DNA from: Nymphaea colorata
Taxonomy: Eukaryota; Streptophyta; Magnoliopsida; Nymphaeales; Nymphaeaceae
Reading direction: 5' to 3'
Assembly (NCBI RefSeq): GCF_008831285.2
Contig: NC_045139.1
Location: 17,898,354-17,962,353, forward strand
DNA length: 64,000 nt
Part shown: positions 36,220 to 46,950 of the stretch, piece by piece
Position numbering within the stretch: position 1 is the first letter of the stretch
Layout of the letters: each line of letters begins with the position of its first letter
The notes under the pieces: model-generated
Told to the model about the DNA's origin: nothing
What the model saw: the letters and a program-made list of their open reading frames with translations, nothing else
The model's database searches: none
Translations under genes and position numbers: made by a program

Positions 36220-37302
36220 ATTCAGAAATAGGTGGGAACTGCCACTAGACATGTTTACATTTGATGATAATTGGGGAATGCCAGTGAAGGCCTATTAATT
36301 GAAAACGACACCTAAGATCTTAAGTACTATTGCATAGAAATTTAAATACACTCAAAGAGAGTTCTTTCCCGTCATATAGAGAGATCAATGCCATTAAAAT
36401 AAATTTTTTAGCACATCGGAATGTATAAATACAAGACAAAAAAATCAAAGGATTTACAACTCATAGATCCAACATTTTTGTGTATCCACCTTAAATCCCA
36501 AATCCAACATTTAAAAATCACTAGCAATCTGTTTCAGTTCTTGTTATGTAGATCACTGTCAAATGTCAATGACCTCAAGAGGCTTTAACAACCCTCCTCT
36601 GAAAAGATCTGGCCTTCAAAATGCAAGCAGGACTAGCTTTTGAATGAATTCCTCTATCTCTTCAATGCCACCTATATCTGCAAACCACTCCAATCCATTT
36701 GCATATTTGAAACTCGAACACCAACCTGTACCAACATCCACCAACTCGTGAGTGGGCATTCATGCAAATTTGATCAAACTGAAAATGATATGCCTAAAGT
36801 CTCATCATTGAAGTGATGAAGACCACATTTGTGGAATCAGGGAGGATGCTAGCAGATTGGAGTGCAAGTTTCTAAAGGCCACTGTTGCGGTAGCTTTTGT
36901 GTCATAGTTGGCGAGAAAAGCAGCACAAACTCCAGTTTTTAACGTGAAAACATGATACTAAATAGTAAAAAATTACTTAGATTCAATTTCAAGCAGAATT
37001 AGAATAAGTTTCTATCTCAGAAGCAGAATAAGAGATGTAAGCATGCACTTAGCAAAATACAGTCAGCAGGGGATCCACATATTTGTTTTCCTAGCTGCAT
37101 GTTCCAGGAGGTAAGATACTCCAAATATAAAGGATGACTTCATTGGCTAGGAAGCTAATTGTTTGTCCTTATCAAAAGGTTTTAGCTGCTAAATGGCTCT
37201 CCAAGCAACCATCAGCAAATGATGTACCACTGGAGCCTTTATTCTTCCTGTTACAAGTATAGTTCAACTAGATCAACAGATCTCAGACTTTACACAGAGT
37301 TT
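36220..37302. other. Spacer left of the copia element, perhaps an older LTR fragment
   Basis: No gene. The sequence flanking the copia insertion (about 37,080-37,302 and 42,328-42,425) reads like one older LTR end when the insertion is removed (ending CTTCTCGTATGAATAAGAG), but no partner copy is in the window. Confidence 0.3.
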
Positions 37303-37307
37303 GCTGC

Positions 37308-37678
37308 TGTTAGCAATTATGGAAAGGAGATCATCACAGATAGAGAAGATCAGTTACATAACAGCCAACGTCCTAATCTTTTGGTTAGCAATAAAGATGG
37401 CAACGATGTTGTTGCAACTATCACAGCGATAAGGGAAGATTCTGAAAACAAGGAAACCAAATCTTGGCAGGACAAGGAAGAAATCTTTTGTAACAAAGGC
37501 AGTAGAAAACTGCCTTATAGCGTAGATCCTTAACGCTATATATACCCTTCACGCCATCTGTACTAATTAATAAAAAAAGGAACTCTCTTGGCGTGTTTTC
37601 TCACCGTGGACGTAGGCTTTCTTAAGCTGAACCACGTTATATTTTGTGTTTGCTCTGCTCCTACTTTGTTTTTCTATA
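37308..37678 (+). repeat. 5' LTR of the copia element
   Basis: 371 bp, contains CTATATATACCC as a probable TATA box near 37,533. It differs from the 3' LTR only at 37666 (T versus C at 42310). Confidence 0.97.
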
Positions 37679-37690
37679 TGGTATCAGAGC
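37679..37690 (+). other. Primer-binding site (initiator tRNA-Met)
   Basis: TGGTATCAGAGC directly after the 5' LTR, the standard copia primer site complementary to the 3' end of tRNA-iMet. Confidence 0.95.
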
Positions 37691-37695
37691 CAACG

Positions 37696-39444
37696 ATGGC
37701 ATCTATTTCATCTTCCTCCACGCTGGTACAGATTTCTTATCCTTATCCTTATTCTATCAACGTCTCCAACTTTGTTTCTCTTAAGCTGCGACCAGAGAAC
37801 TTTCTTTTATGGAAGACACAGATTCTCGCTCTTATTGAAAGCCAAGATCTTCAAGGCTTTCTCATTGGAGACGTTGTTGCTCCTGCTGAATTCGTCATTG
37901 ATGCAGCTGATCCTTTAGGCCAGAAAAGGACTGTTAATCCCCAGTTCACAGCTTGGAAGAAATCAGATCGCCTCGTCAAGGGATGGATAATCAGTACCTT
38001 GACTGAAAGTGCTCTTGGTCGAGTTGTTGGTCAAGAGACATCAAGGGACATTTGGAGCTCTCTTATGGATGCCTACTCTCGCAAGTCGAGAGAGAGAGAG
38101 TTTCACCTAACTCATTTGCTTACGTCTCTCAAAAAGGGTGATGATTCTGTTGATGAATACATCAACAAATCCAAAGCAATCTGTGATGATCTTGCTGCCA
38201 TTGGGAAACCTGTTGATGATGGGGCGCGAGTTTATTGGCTGCTCCAAGGACTTGGTGATGGATATGAAGCCTTTGTCGCTGCCATGATTCGACCTCCTGC
38301 TCCATCCTATGAAGAAGTTGTTCCACTCCTTCAAAGTTTTGACACTCGCCTCAAAAGTCCCACGCCTCCTCTTATGGCTATGGTGAATCAACGTCAACCT
38401 AACCATAGTCATGGTCGCGGGCGCGGTCGCGGTCGCAACTACAATCATAATAGAGGACACAATTACAATCAGTTTCAAATCAACGATTCCCACTTTCCCA
38501 AATCTGATGATAAGAAAAACAAAAGTGCTGTTGTTTGTCAAATATGCGGAAAAAAATATCATTCCGCTATTAAGTGCTTTGAACGTTTCAATCATGGTTA
38601 TCAAGCAGAAGATGCTCAACAAGCCATGACTGCTCTATCTCTTGATGATGGAAACAACGCTGAATGGTTAGCTGACTCGGGAGCCTCCAGCCACATGACT
38701 GGCGATGCGGGTAAGATTTCTAACAAATCTATTTATCATGGTTCTGATCGTGTGATTATTGGAAATGGTAAATCTCTGCCCATAACTCATACTGGTCAAG
38801 GAAATTTGGTCGTTCATGGTTCTTATATTCCTCTCTCTAAAGTGTTATACGTTCCTCAATTGAAGAAAAATTTGTTGTCCGTAAGTCAAATAACTACAGA
38901 TTTACCTTATACCTTTGAGTTTTCCTCTTCATCTTGCTGCTTAAAGGACAGGAGAACGGGCAAGACAGTGGCGCAAGGCAGTAAGAAAGATGGAGTTTAC
39001 GTCATTGGAGATTCTAATGGCACCGTTAAAGATTCTAGTCATTTCCATGAAGCTTTCTTTTCATCCAGATTTAGGCGTGTTTCTGCTGATTTTTGGCACT
39101 CCAGGCTTGGTCATCCGCATTTTGGCGTCATCAAGTACCTTCATCAAAATAATTTAATTGACGTCAGTTCTTCAGTTCCTCAATCTACCATCTGTCACAG
39201 TTGTCAGTTAGGAAAAGCATGTAAACTTCCGTTTCTTGAAAGAGATAATAGTGCTATGGAAGTTTTTGGAAAAATTCATTCTGACTTATGGGGACCGGCA
39301 CCTATTGCGTCGCATCTTGGGTATCGCTATTATGTTATTTTCATTGACGAGTGGTCACGATTTACATGGTATGCAAGTCTGAATTTTTTGATTGTTTTGA
39401 TCACTTTCGTACATTTGTCGAAACTCAGTTCAATACAAGAATAA
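37696..39444 (+). CDS. Copia gag, protease and N-terminal integrase frame (ends at a frame break)
   Basis: ATG 37696 lies just after the primer site. In order: the gag region (LRPENFLLWKTQ, UBN2-type capsid); a CCHC zinc knuckle (C-x2-C-x4-H-x4-C, about 38,537-38,580); aspartic protease DSGASSHM (about 38,673); the GAG-pre-integrase HSRLGHPHF with CHSCQLGK (zinc-binding part of integrase); then the start of the integrase core (IHSDLWGP). Near 39,370 the similarity leaves this frame and continues in the third frame; the frame then runs on about 25 meaningless codons to a stop at 39,444. Confidence 0.93.
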   Translation: MASISSSSTLVQISYPYPYSINVSNFVSLKLRPENFLLWKTQILALIESQDLQGFLIGDVVAPAEFVIDAADPLGQKRTVNPQFTAWKKSDRLVKGWIISTLTESALGRVVGQETSRDIWSSLMDAYSRKSREREFHLTHLLTSLKKGDDSVDEYINKSKAICDDLAAIGKPVDDGARVYWLLQGLGDGYEAFVAAMIRPPAPSYEEVVPLLQSFDTRLKSPTPPLMAMVNQRQPNHSHGRGRGRGRNYNHNRGHNYNQFQINDSHFPKSDDKKNKSAVVCQICGKKYHSAIKCFERFNHGYQAEDAQQAMTALSLDDGNNAEWLADSGASSHMTGDAGKISNKSIYHGSDRVIIGNGKSLPITHTGQGNLVVHGSYIPLSKVLYVPQLKKNLLSVSQITTDLPYTFEFSSSSCCLKDRRTGKTVAQGSKKDGVYVIGDSNGTVKDSSHFHEAFFSSRFRRVSADFWHSRLGHPHFGVIKYLHQNNLIDVSSSVPQSTICHSCQLGKACKLPFLERDNSAMEVFGKIHSDLWGPAPIASHLGYRYYVIFIDEWSRFTWYASLNFLIVLITFVHLSKLSSIQE

Positions 39445-41939
39445 AAATTTTTCAATCAGACATGGGAGGAGAATACACTAGTTCAAAATTTACTCAACTT
39501 TTGGGCAGTCTTGGCATCAAACAACAATTTTCCTGTGCTCATACGAAACAGCAAAACGGCATGGCCGAAAGAAAACATCGAAATATTACTGAGTTAGGCT
39601 TGACTATGCTTTTTCATTCTGGAGTTCCTAAACGTTTTTGGTTCGAAGCATTCAGCAGTGCAGTTTTTCTCATAAATCGTCTGCCTTCATCCTCCTTGAA
39701 TATGGATTCGCCATACCTGAAATTTTTTGGTCGGCAACCTAAATATGATTTCCTGCGCATTTTTGGTTGTCGTTGCTTTCCATACTTAAGGGATTATGCA
39801 AAGGATAAACTTGAGCCCAGATCCCTTCCGTGTATCTTTCTTGGCTATAGTATACATCATAAAGGATACCGCTGCATGTATCCAGGGACAGGGAAGATTT
39901 TTGTTTCTCGTCATGTTTGCTTTGATGAACAGTATTTTCCATATAAGAATCCTGCAAAATTATATGATGGACATGGACTAACTCCGGATTTAATTTCTTT
40001 TGATGAATGGACTGAGTTGCATGATTCACACAGTCAAAAATCAGTGGCACATTCCCCATCCACCGTAGTTGATGATCAGCCTACTATTTATGAACAAAAT
40101 GCTGGCCACTCTCAAGACATTCTCATACAGTCTTGTGCTGGAACGCCTCTTGACACTGTCCAAGAACAGCCAGCAGTCAATCATATAAGTTCAGATAGGT
40201 CTACTCATATGGATCAACATGAGGACGTCAATAATGTGCCACTGGAGACAGACCACCTTGCATGCCCTGAAGCAAATGTTCCAACTCAGACTTCTATGGA
40301 TTCTATCGCTAGTCCTGTGAGAACCATGACCACCAGATCTATGGTGGGGACATATAAACCTAATCCAAGGTATGCTAATCTTCATATCTTATATGAGAAC
40401 ATTCCCAAAGAACCCACTAATGTCAATCAAGCTTTGCATCACGCTGGATGGAAGAAAGCTATGGACGATGAGATGAAGGCTCTCATTGAAAATAGAACTT
40501 GGGTTTTAGTTCCTTATGACCACACGATGAACTTGGTTGGATCCAAATGGGTGTTTAAAACCAAGTTAAAATCCGACGGGACCCTAGACAAACTGAAGGC
40601 CAGACTTGTTGCTCGGGGATTCTCTCAAAAAGAGGGTATAGATTTTCATGAGACTTTTTCTCCGGTTGTGCGACAAACCACGGTTCGAATGGTTATCACT
40701 GTTGCTCTTGTTAAAGGATGGGCTCTTAGACAGCTGGATATTAAAAATGCTTTCTTGCATGGGATGATTCGTGAAGACGTGTACATGCGGCAACCCCCTG
40801 GATACATAGATGAATCCAAACCTGATCATGTCTGCAAATTACAGCGAGCCTTATATGGTTTGAAGCAGGCGTCACGAGCATGGTATGCCAGGTTAAGTAC
40901 TTTTCTCCTTGATTATGGGTTTTCTATCAGTTTTGCCGATCCCTCCATGTTCACCTTGCATCAAGGACCTGTTACTCTCATACTTTTAATATATGTTGAT
41001 GATATGATTCTAACGGGAAGCTGCTCTTTAGCCTTGCAAAAATTCGTTGATACTTTCTGCAGTGAGTTTCCTGTTAAGGATCTTGGTCGCCTAACTTATT
41101 TTTTAGGCGTTGAAGTTGCTTGGACAAATCAGGGCCTCATACTTTGTCAAACAAAGTATGCAAAGGATATTTTGGAAAAGGCTAAGATGGAAGACTCTAA
41201 GCCTTGTAATACTCCTATGAGTACAAAAATACATAAACTACAAGCAGAAGATAAGACTTTTGATGATGTTACCTTCTACAGGCAAGTTGTTGGTTCACTT
41301 CAGTATCTTTGTCTTACTCGTCCGGACATCTCGTTTGCCGTCAATTACATCAGCCAATTTATGCATGCCCCGTTACACTCTCACTTTCAAATGGTTAAAC
41401 GTATTTTGCGTTATGTGAAAGGAACTCTACATTTTGGGCTTCAAATTTTGAAGCAAAGTACCTTGGATATATATGCCTTTTCAGATTCAGATTGGGCAGG
41501 TTGCTCCCATACCAGACGCTCAACCACCGGTTTCTGTATATACCTTGGTGCTAATTGCATTACTTGGAGTGCCAAGAAACAAAATACTGTTTCTCGATCC
41601 AGTGCTGAGGCTGAGTACCGAGCCATGGCGTCGACAGCAGCAGAGCTTACATGGGTTCAGTTCCTAATGAAAGACATAGGGATTCGAATAGATAAGGTTC
41701 CCTTGCTATATTGTGATAATAAAAGTTCCCTCTTTATGGCAGCAAACCCTGTAGCTCATGGAAGAAGCAAGCACATTCAAATTGATTTTCACTATGTTCG
41801 AGAACGTGTTGCTCAAAAACAGCTTGCAACAAAATTTATCTGTTCCAAAAAATCAGATTGCGGACGTCTTTACCAAAAGTCTAGCCAAGCAAGTCTTCAA
41901 CAACTTACGAAACAAACTCGGCCTTGTTCCACGGCCTAG
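39370..41939 (+). CDS. Copia integrase core, reverse transcriptase and RNase H frame (broken at both ends)
   Basis: Continues the integrase from about 39,375 (SDMGGEYTS, NGMAERKHR), then the reverse transcriptase (KARLVARGFSQKEG, QLDIKNAFLHG, catalytic YVDD at 40992-41003) and RNase H (SDSDWAGC, SRSSAEAEY). There is no real start codon: it is the downstream part of a split polyprotein. At an A6 run (41847-41852) the frame changes again, and the usual copia C-terminal wording (QIADVFTKSL) continues in the first frame to the 3' LTR. Both breaks look like small indels. They are described, not repaired. Confidence 0.93.
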
Positions 41940-41951
41940 TTTGAAGGGGAG

Positions 41952-42322
41952 TGTTAGCAATTATGGAAAGGAGATCATCACAGATAGAGAAGATCAGTTA
42001 CATAACAGCCAACGTCCTAATCTTTTGGTTAGCAATAAAGATGGCAACGATGTTGTTGCAACTATCACAGCGATAAGGGAAGATTCTGAAAACAAGGAAA
42101 CCAAATCTTGGCAGGACAAGGAAGAAATCTTTTGTAACAAAGGCAGTAGAAAACTGCCTTATAGCGTAGATCCTTAACGCTATATATACCCTTCACGCCA
42201 TCTGTACTAATTAATAAAAAAAGGAACTCTCTTGGCGTGTTTTCTCACCGTGGACGTAGGCTTTCTTAAGCTGAACCACGTTATATTTTGTGTTTGCTCT
42301 GCTCCTACTCTGTTTTTCTATA
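41952..42322 (+). repeat. 3' LTR of the copia element
   Basis: 371 bp, identical to the 5' LTR except for one base (42310). The purine tract GAAGGGGAG ends immediately before it. Confidence 0.97.
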
Positions 42323-45300
42323 GCTGCCTCACTTTTCAGTCCACTTGTTTGCTGCTTCAATATTCCTTAAATCAGTATTGTAAAATCTACTTGGCGTCTT
42401 CTCGTATGAATAAGAGAAAGTATATATGAATAATCCACCATCAAGTTATCATATTGGGCTTAATTACTAGAGGGCTGTGGCATATAAAATGGCCATTTCA
42501 GTGTTGAATTACTTTAGATTGTAAGTTTGCTTGAATATTCTTTGCCCTTAATGTTGTGTTGAATTAAACCAGTATTTTGGGCCTAGGAATCCCGTGCCTG
42601 TTTAGTTAGTTAACAATGGTTAACTAAGTGTTTACGACTTCTTTTCTAACTTCACTTTTTTTTCAAACTAATAGACATGCACTGTGGCCTTGTGAATAAA
42701 AGTTCCATCGTTATGAACTGAGTTTATTTTTTACAAGTAAATGTTTCAGTTTTGGTTTTATGTCCTTTCATTGACGTCTGAACACACACACACACACACC
42801 AGATTAAACTATCAACAAGAAAAACCAGTTGATCAACTCAGAAAATTCAAACCAGATTATTAAAAAAAATTATCGATGCCAATTCAGAGGGCAGGGAATC
42901 AATCGGTTTTGACTTGAGCTGTTGGCAATTTTTCTCCAAGGTAAACTTATGATGGATGTCGACTGATTAATTAAACTTTTGAAGAATAAACCTCGGATTT
43001 ACGCTATTGGGTTATTTGATGTAACTAGATGCTTGTGGTACCATTTCAAATTGTATATTTATATTTACTTAACATCGATAAGCAGTGATAATTTTATAAA
43101 CAGTTTCCCGTTTACATTTTACTCCCCGAGAAATGTTCAATCGTGCCACCTATTGGCTGCAGATATAGATTGATTTGTTTGGAGAATTGTACATTTGTTC
43201 TTTGATGGTGACTTCAATATTGCAAGGATGAATATTAATTGGTGCTCAAGTGGATCAATCAACTTATCAACTACTTATATCCAAAGCAAAAAGCATCACG
43301 ATTACCTTATAGGAGTTGGACAGGTTGATTGCTACATATTGATTAGTTTGGTTTACCTCTGAATAGACACTCACATTCACACATCCTTACAAATCCGGTC
43401 GCCACCTCTACTGGGAGGCAGCCATTCGGCTGACGGGAATTACAGGAGTACAAGTTGATAAAGAGTATTATTTATACTAGAGTGCCTGATGCACCCTAAG
43501 TAAAATATCAAATTCCTTGGGGTTTTTGGAAAGCCTATTGGAATATGTATGGTCTTGAGCCACAACTGTGTAACCTTAGTAAGTAGAATGGTCTTCAACC
43601 AGCAGAATGATCTACTAAATTAGAAATTTTTTGAGGGCCATTTGGCGTAAAGAACACTGTGTGAATGTTCCATGAACCTGTAGCAAATATCTGAACCAAT
43701 TCTATCGATGTGTGAGATAATGGAGTTCTTTACCATGATAACACAATTACACTCTTCATGCTTCCACCCAAGCTGAAGATTCTTGGTTACAAGTTCCATG
43801 TCTACTGATAAATAATTAGGTCCATGTAGTTTTTGTCGGGGTTGGTATACAAAAACGCTCACAGCGATACTTGCAGTTGAATAACTAATAACTAAGCTCG
43901 TAAGGATTAATCAGGTGTGCTGGTTGTCAGTTTGTTTATGTTTGTAGGTATGCATGGCCACCCAAGAAATTGTCTAGACCTATTTAGAATAGTACATCAT
44001 GGTTTACCGGTATGACACTTTCTGAAATTCAAAGAAGCAAAGATCTCTATTAATATATCAAGCACATGACATCAAAGTTCAAGATCACAAGTAGCCATAT
44101 TTCTTGTAACATTTGGTTATGATATATGAGACGGTGATTGGAATATAATTTTGAGCAGTTGGAGAAACCATTAGCCAGTACTTCAACCTTGTTTTGAATT
44201 CAATGCTTTGCATTTCACATGAATACATGAGACGCCGTAATGACGATACTGAAACCTTTTCCTTTATTCCATGATAATTGTGTCGTATAGTTTCTGTTTG
44301 TAACAAGTTATATACTTTATGAGACCACGACTTTCTCTTTCTCTCTCTCTCTCTCTTTCTCTATGTGACTGATGGACTATAAGCGGCTCATTTATTGACA
44401 TTCAAGTTCTTGAATTTGTCTATGTCCACAAGTTTAGGCCTTCCATGTATTGGGGTGAACTTGGTCAAGGCTTGAAAGAACATCGGGCAAATTTAGGCCA
44501 CAAATCTCCCCCTCCTTCTAGTTAGAAGTTGGCGGCCTGGCTTTTATGGCCCAAACCTTAGACAGCGACACCACATGAGTCCTATCTTGTTAAATGCCAT
44601 AGAAATTGGAAGCTAGTCAGTTTGGCAGGGACTTGGTTAGAAGGTTTGAAGGACAACTGTGGCTGCTTTTGAGTCCAACAAATTTAATTTGGACGAAAAC
44701 TCATATCTATCTTCTTATGATTGTGACCACAACATGTGGATCCAGAAAGCCGTATATATCGATTAGGTCTGCAAATAGGTCCGGTTGAATCAAATATAGC
44801 TTAGAACTACTTTCAAAGCTTCCCCTCTTGTCAGATCCAATATATATTTTAGCACTTTTTAGATCCAATGGTTTAACGAACCTTTAGATTAAAAACTACA
44901 GTTAATTGGATACCTTTAGATTCACATTGATCAGTATTTGTAACTAATTATAAAATTTTACAGTAGGTAACCAAAGGGGTTGCGGAACAGTTTGGAGACG
45001 AGGCTAGTAAACAGCCAGCATCTATTTTATGGCAACAACTTCTTGTGATACAAAATGGGGTATCGATGTGCAAGTTGAAGCACAGTGAAGGTGGCACCCT
45101 GAAACACCGGAAGCAGACCTTATGCACTAAGAAGACAAAGAGTTGAGTGTGTTATCTGGCAAGTGGTGGGTCTCTCCCGCTCATCAGAAATAAAAATTAA
45201 TTTGCAGTTAAATCCAAAGCCACTAGACTTCTAATCAAAGATGAATTTAAAGCAAGGAATACATTGACAAGGATCTACCCACCCATGGGAGGAACAACCA

Positions 45301-45612
45301 TAGTCCTGCCTGTGGCCTTGCTACGTGGCCATATGCGGCCATAATTCGAGTGATTTCTAATATTGCCGGTGCCATGATTTAATTAATTTTCTCCTTATTT
45401 TACTGAAAATGTCAAAAAAGAGCCTGATCAAGTTAATCGTGTGGCCAAAATTTGTAGAAAAGGAATGAAAATGTGATCTGCACATTCTTCCAAATTATTT
45501 CCACCCATATCAGTCTTGGAACGTATGCTGCGGATTCAAAATTTCAAAACTTCATCATCCAATGAAACTCAGTTACTTGTGTGAATAGTCCTCCTTAAGG
45601 CCATGCCCGCTC

Positions 45613-45619
45613 TATAAAT
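45613..45619 (+). promoter_or_regulatory. TATA box of defensin copy 3
   Basis: GCTCTATAAATGTG, 44 bp before ATG 45657, inside a block conserved in all four plus-strand defensin genes. Confidence 0.65.
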
Positions 45620-45656
45620 GTGACCAATTCGGCATGCCTAATTGGTATCCAGAGCA

Positions 45657-46088
45657 ATGGCATCTCCTAAGTACAACATTCTTCTTTCAGCCCTCCTGCT
45701 CTCCTTTTGGCTACTAACCCTTGGTAAAACCCTCTTTCTCCCTCCGCAAACATGCAGGATTCCCTCTCTTCATCAAATTAGTTTAGAACATCGATATGCT
45801 TCCTTGCAATGTTCACTAGAAACATTATGGGGTTGTTTGGTAAGAGGAACACTTTATTAGTGTAAAAGTTAAAGTAGATTCATTAAGTACTTTCACAAGT
45901 GTTCAATGAATCTATTCCCGCTTTTGTGGTGCATACATGAATACTAAAAAAGTATTCCTCTTACCAAATAGCTTTTATATGCTTACAAAGATTATATCTA
46001 GTTAGGAGTTTAATATAAGCCAAGTGTTTTGTTCACAAGTTGGGGATATAGAATTGTGTGTTAGTGCTTTTAGCGATGCTGATTGGAA

Positions 46089-46119
<31 letters not shown>

Positions 46120-46301
46120 CTGGATCAGGGGGAATCGCAGGAGCTGAAGATGCAGTCTGCTATGCAGCAAGCGGGCAGTTCCATGGGCTGTGTTTTAGTA
46201 GCAGAAACTGTGCAAATGTCTGCCAAGGTGAAGGCTTCACTGGCGGAGATTGCCACCTCTTAGCATGCCGGTGCTCGCGTCCATGCCCTACTAAAAACTA
46301 G
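45657..46301 (+). CDS. Plant defensin (copy 3), complete, 2 exons
   Basis: Exon 1 45657-45723 (signal peptide beginning MASPKYNILLSALLL, phase 1, GTAAAA donor). Exon 2 46129-46301, after a long (CT)n tract and GGATCAG acceptor. Total 79 aa. The mature domain has eight cysteines spaced 10-5-3-9-4-1-3, with G-x-C5 (GGDC) and the CRC pair of the CS-alpha-beta motif. There is no C-terminal propeptide beyond PTKN. The C5-C6 spacing of 4 separates it from copies 1 and 2 (spacing 6). It should be a secreted defence peptide; targets cannot be read from sequence. It is part of duplication unit 1, and its nearest relative is copy 4. A MITE sits in the intron. AATAAA lies at 46457-46462. Confidence 0.93.
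45831..45972. mobile_element. MITE in the intron of defensin copy 3
   Basis: GGTTGTTTGGTAAGAGGAA pairs with TTCCTCTTACCAAATAGC at the other end. The interior also folds back (GATTCATT...AATGAATC). The same element sits at the same place in copy 4 (51334-51473) and is absent from copies 5 and 6, so it inserted before the copy 3/4 duplication. Confidence 0.8.
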
Positions 46302-46456
46302 CGGAGGCTCCCCAATGGCCCTACCTATTACACCATCAAATTAATTAAATAAATCATGTAATAGGGTGCTCAAGTGTTTTCTGCCGCTTCATTTCTTGTG
46401 CTGTTACTACTCCATCCTTGTTCTCCTTTGCATCTGTGTGTCTGCCATTAAGCATA

Positions 46457-46462
46457 AATAAA
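46457..46462 (+). terminator. Polyadenylation signal of defensin copy 3
   Basis: AATAAA inside TAAATAAAGCAGCC, a 3'-UTR word present after every plus-strand defensin gene here (with GGCAGTCC in copies 5, 6 and the relic). Confidence 0.6.
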
Positions 46463-46894
46463 GCAGCCGTGTTTATGTACGTACGTTCATCCCCTCTTAA
46501 AATGGAGTTGTATATATATATATATATATATATATCAGGAAATAACCTACTACCTTAACGGCCGAATGGTTATTTTTTCAAATTTTTTGTGTCGTCCAAA
46601 ACCATCACAAAAGGTAATTTATGGCGACTTGCTTAGCGATAGAATAATCATTTATAATCGTTTTTAGCAATACAAAATAAAAAAAAAAAACATCTAACCA
46701 CAAAGTTAACTAGCTGATTTGAATTTTTCTATACATAGTGGGTGGTAACTCTAGTTTTTCAAAGTCACACAGCCATATAATCAGGATTATTTTTTGAAAC
46801 AAACGATTGATTGAGAGAAAAATAAAGATAGAATGCCTATCACCTCTTCTCCATTGGCTTTCTCTTACATGATCAAACAACCTTGGTTAGATTT

Positions 46895-46950
<56 letters not shown>

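Larger units (their letters stand above)
37303..42327 (+). mobile_element. Ty1/copia LTR retrotransposon, full length, very young
   Basis: Element 37308-42322 (5,015 bp) bounded by a perfect 5-bp target duplication GCTGC (37303-37307 and 42323-42327). LTRs 37308-37678 and 42322-41952 are both 371 bp, start TGTTAGC, end TATA and differ at a single base. A primer-binding site for initiator tRNA-Met follows the 5' LTR and a purine tract AAGGGGAG precedes the 3' LTR. Gag, protease, integrase, reverse transcriptase and RNase H occur in copia order. Two frame breaks (near 39,370 and 41,850) mean this copy cannot make a complete polyprotein by normal reading. Confidence 0.96.

Noticed and set aside
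39739-40059. Minus-strand frames inside the copia element
   Set aside because: Shadows of the integrase/linker region. No independent evidence.
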